From the NCBI GenBank assembly GCA_947456995.1, contig CANGVB010000316.1:1-5323 (forward strand): a stretch of 5,323 nucleotides of DNA. The letters run 5' to 3'. This DNA is from Bryobacteraceae bacterium (GTDB taxonomy: Bacteria > Acidobacteriota > Terriglobia > Bryobacterales > Bryobacteraceae). This document shows positions 5,240 to 5,323 of this stretch, piece after piece (the first letter of the stretch is position 1; every line of letters begins with the position of its first letter). The notes under the pieces were generated by a model. It had not been told where the DNA came from and did not search any database. It saw only the letters and a list, made by a program, of their open reading frames with translations. A program made the position numbers and the translations under genes.

Positions 5240-5323
5240 CTACTTCTCGTCTTCGTCCTGCTCTTCCTTTCCACCTTGACTGCCCTTGCTACCCTTGCCG
5301 CTCCCCCCGGAATTCATCTGAAT
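5240..5323 (-). CDS. C-terminal tail of an unrecognised minus-strand protein (partial)
   Basis: Reading inwards from the right edge, only one of the three reverse frames stays open. It ends with TAG at 5242-5240, just before the terminator. The 27 visible residues are low complexity: a Gly/Ser/Lys part (NSGGSGKGSKGSQGG) followed by an acidic end (KEEQDEDEK). This looks like a disordered tail and does not identify the protein. An ATG at 5317 is in frame, but most of the gene is presumably outside the window. The stop-terminator spacing is the main support for it being real. Confidence 0.6.
   Translation of the reverse strand: MQMNSGGSGKGSKGSQGGKEEQDEDEK

Overview
The window looks like a chromosomal segment from a moderately GC-rich bacterium, most likely an acidobacterium of the Terriglobia type. 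That placement is an inference from remembered protein styles: a long secreted M14 peptidase, a TPCP-type metal ATPase, and small Cys-rich/CnaB-like proteins. No rRNA, tRNA, insertion sequence or CRISPR array is visible.

Layout. Positions 1-1868 hold a minus-strand pair: an alpha/beta hydrolase (903-1868), then after 6 bp a secreted M14 zinc carboxypeptidase that runs off the left edge (1-896). A P1B-type metal-transporting ATPase (1867-3630, +) starts head-to-head with the hydrolase, and the two start regions touch or overlap, so neither gene has an intergenic promoter. Next comes a broken toxin-antitoxin module: an intact ribbon-helix-helix, MazE-like antitoxin (3655-3915) followed directly by only the last ~43 codons of a mazF toxin gene (3914-4048). 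Two small + strand genes follow. One (4081-4668) has a four-cysteine N-terminal domain, a twin-arginine-like hydrophobic segment and a CnaB/carboxypeptidase-regulatory-like beta domain. The other (4747-5154) has a Tat-like signal peptide and a similar beta domain, and looks like a paralogue without the cysteine domain. A strong hairpin (5185-5218) ends a minus-strand gene entering from the right, of which only a 27-residue low-complexity C-terminal tail (5240-5323) is present.

The most notable unexplained structure is a ~20-24 bp element, consensus GACAAAGTTGACTATGATCA, present three times: at 3604, 4047 and 4720. Each copy sits just upstream of one of the three small + strand genes and contains TATGAT, which resembles a -10 box. 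The first copy also encodes the last residues of the ATPase and the second overlaps the mazF-remnant stop codon. A 21-bp perfect palindrome (4017-4037) lies just upstream of the second copy.

How the genes might work together. The hydrolase and peptidase probably form one transcription unit. The ATPase is probably a metal exporter with the TPCP signature associated with the P1B-5 group. The orphan antitoxin and the two secreted or membrane-linked small proteins may share a promoter class through the repeated element; regulation of the element by the orphan antitoxin is a testable guess only.
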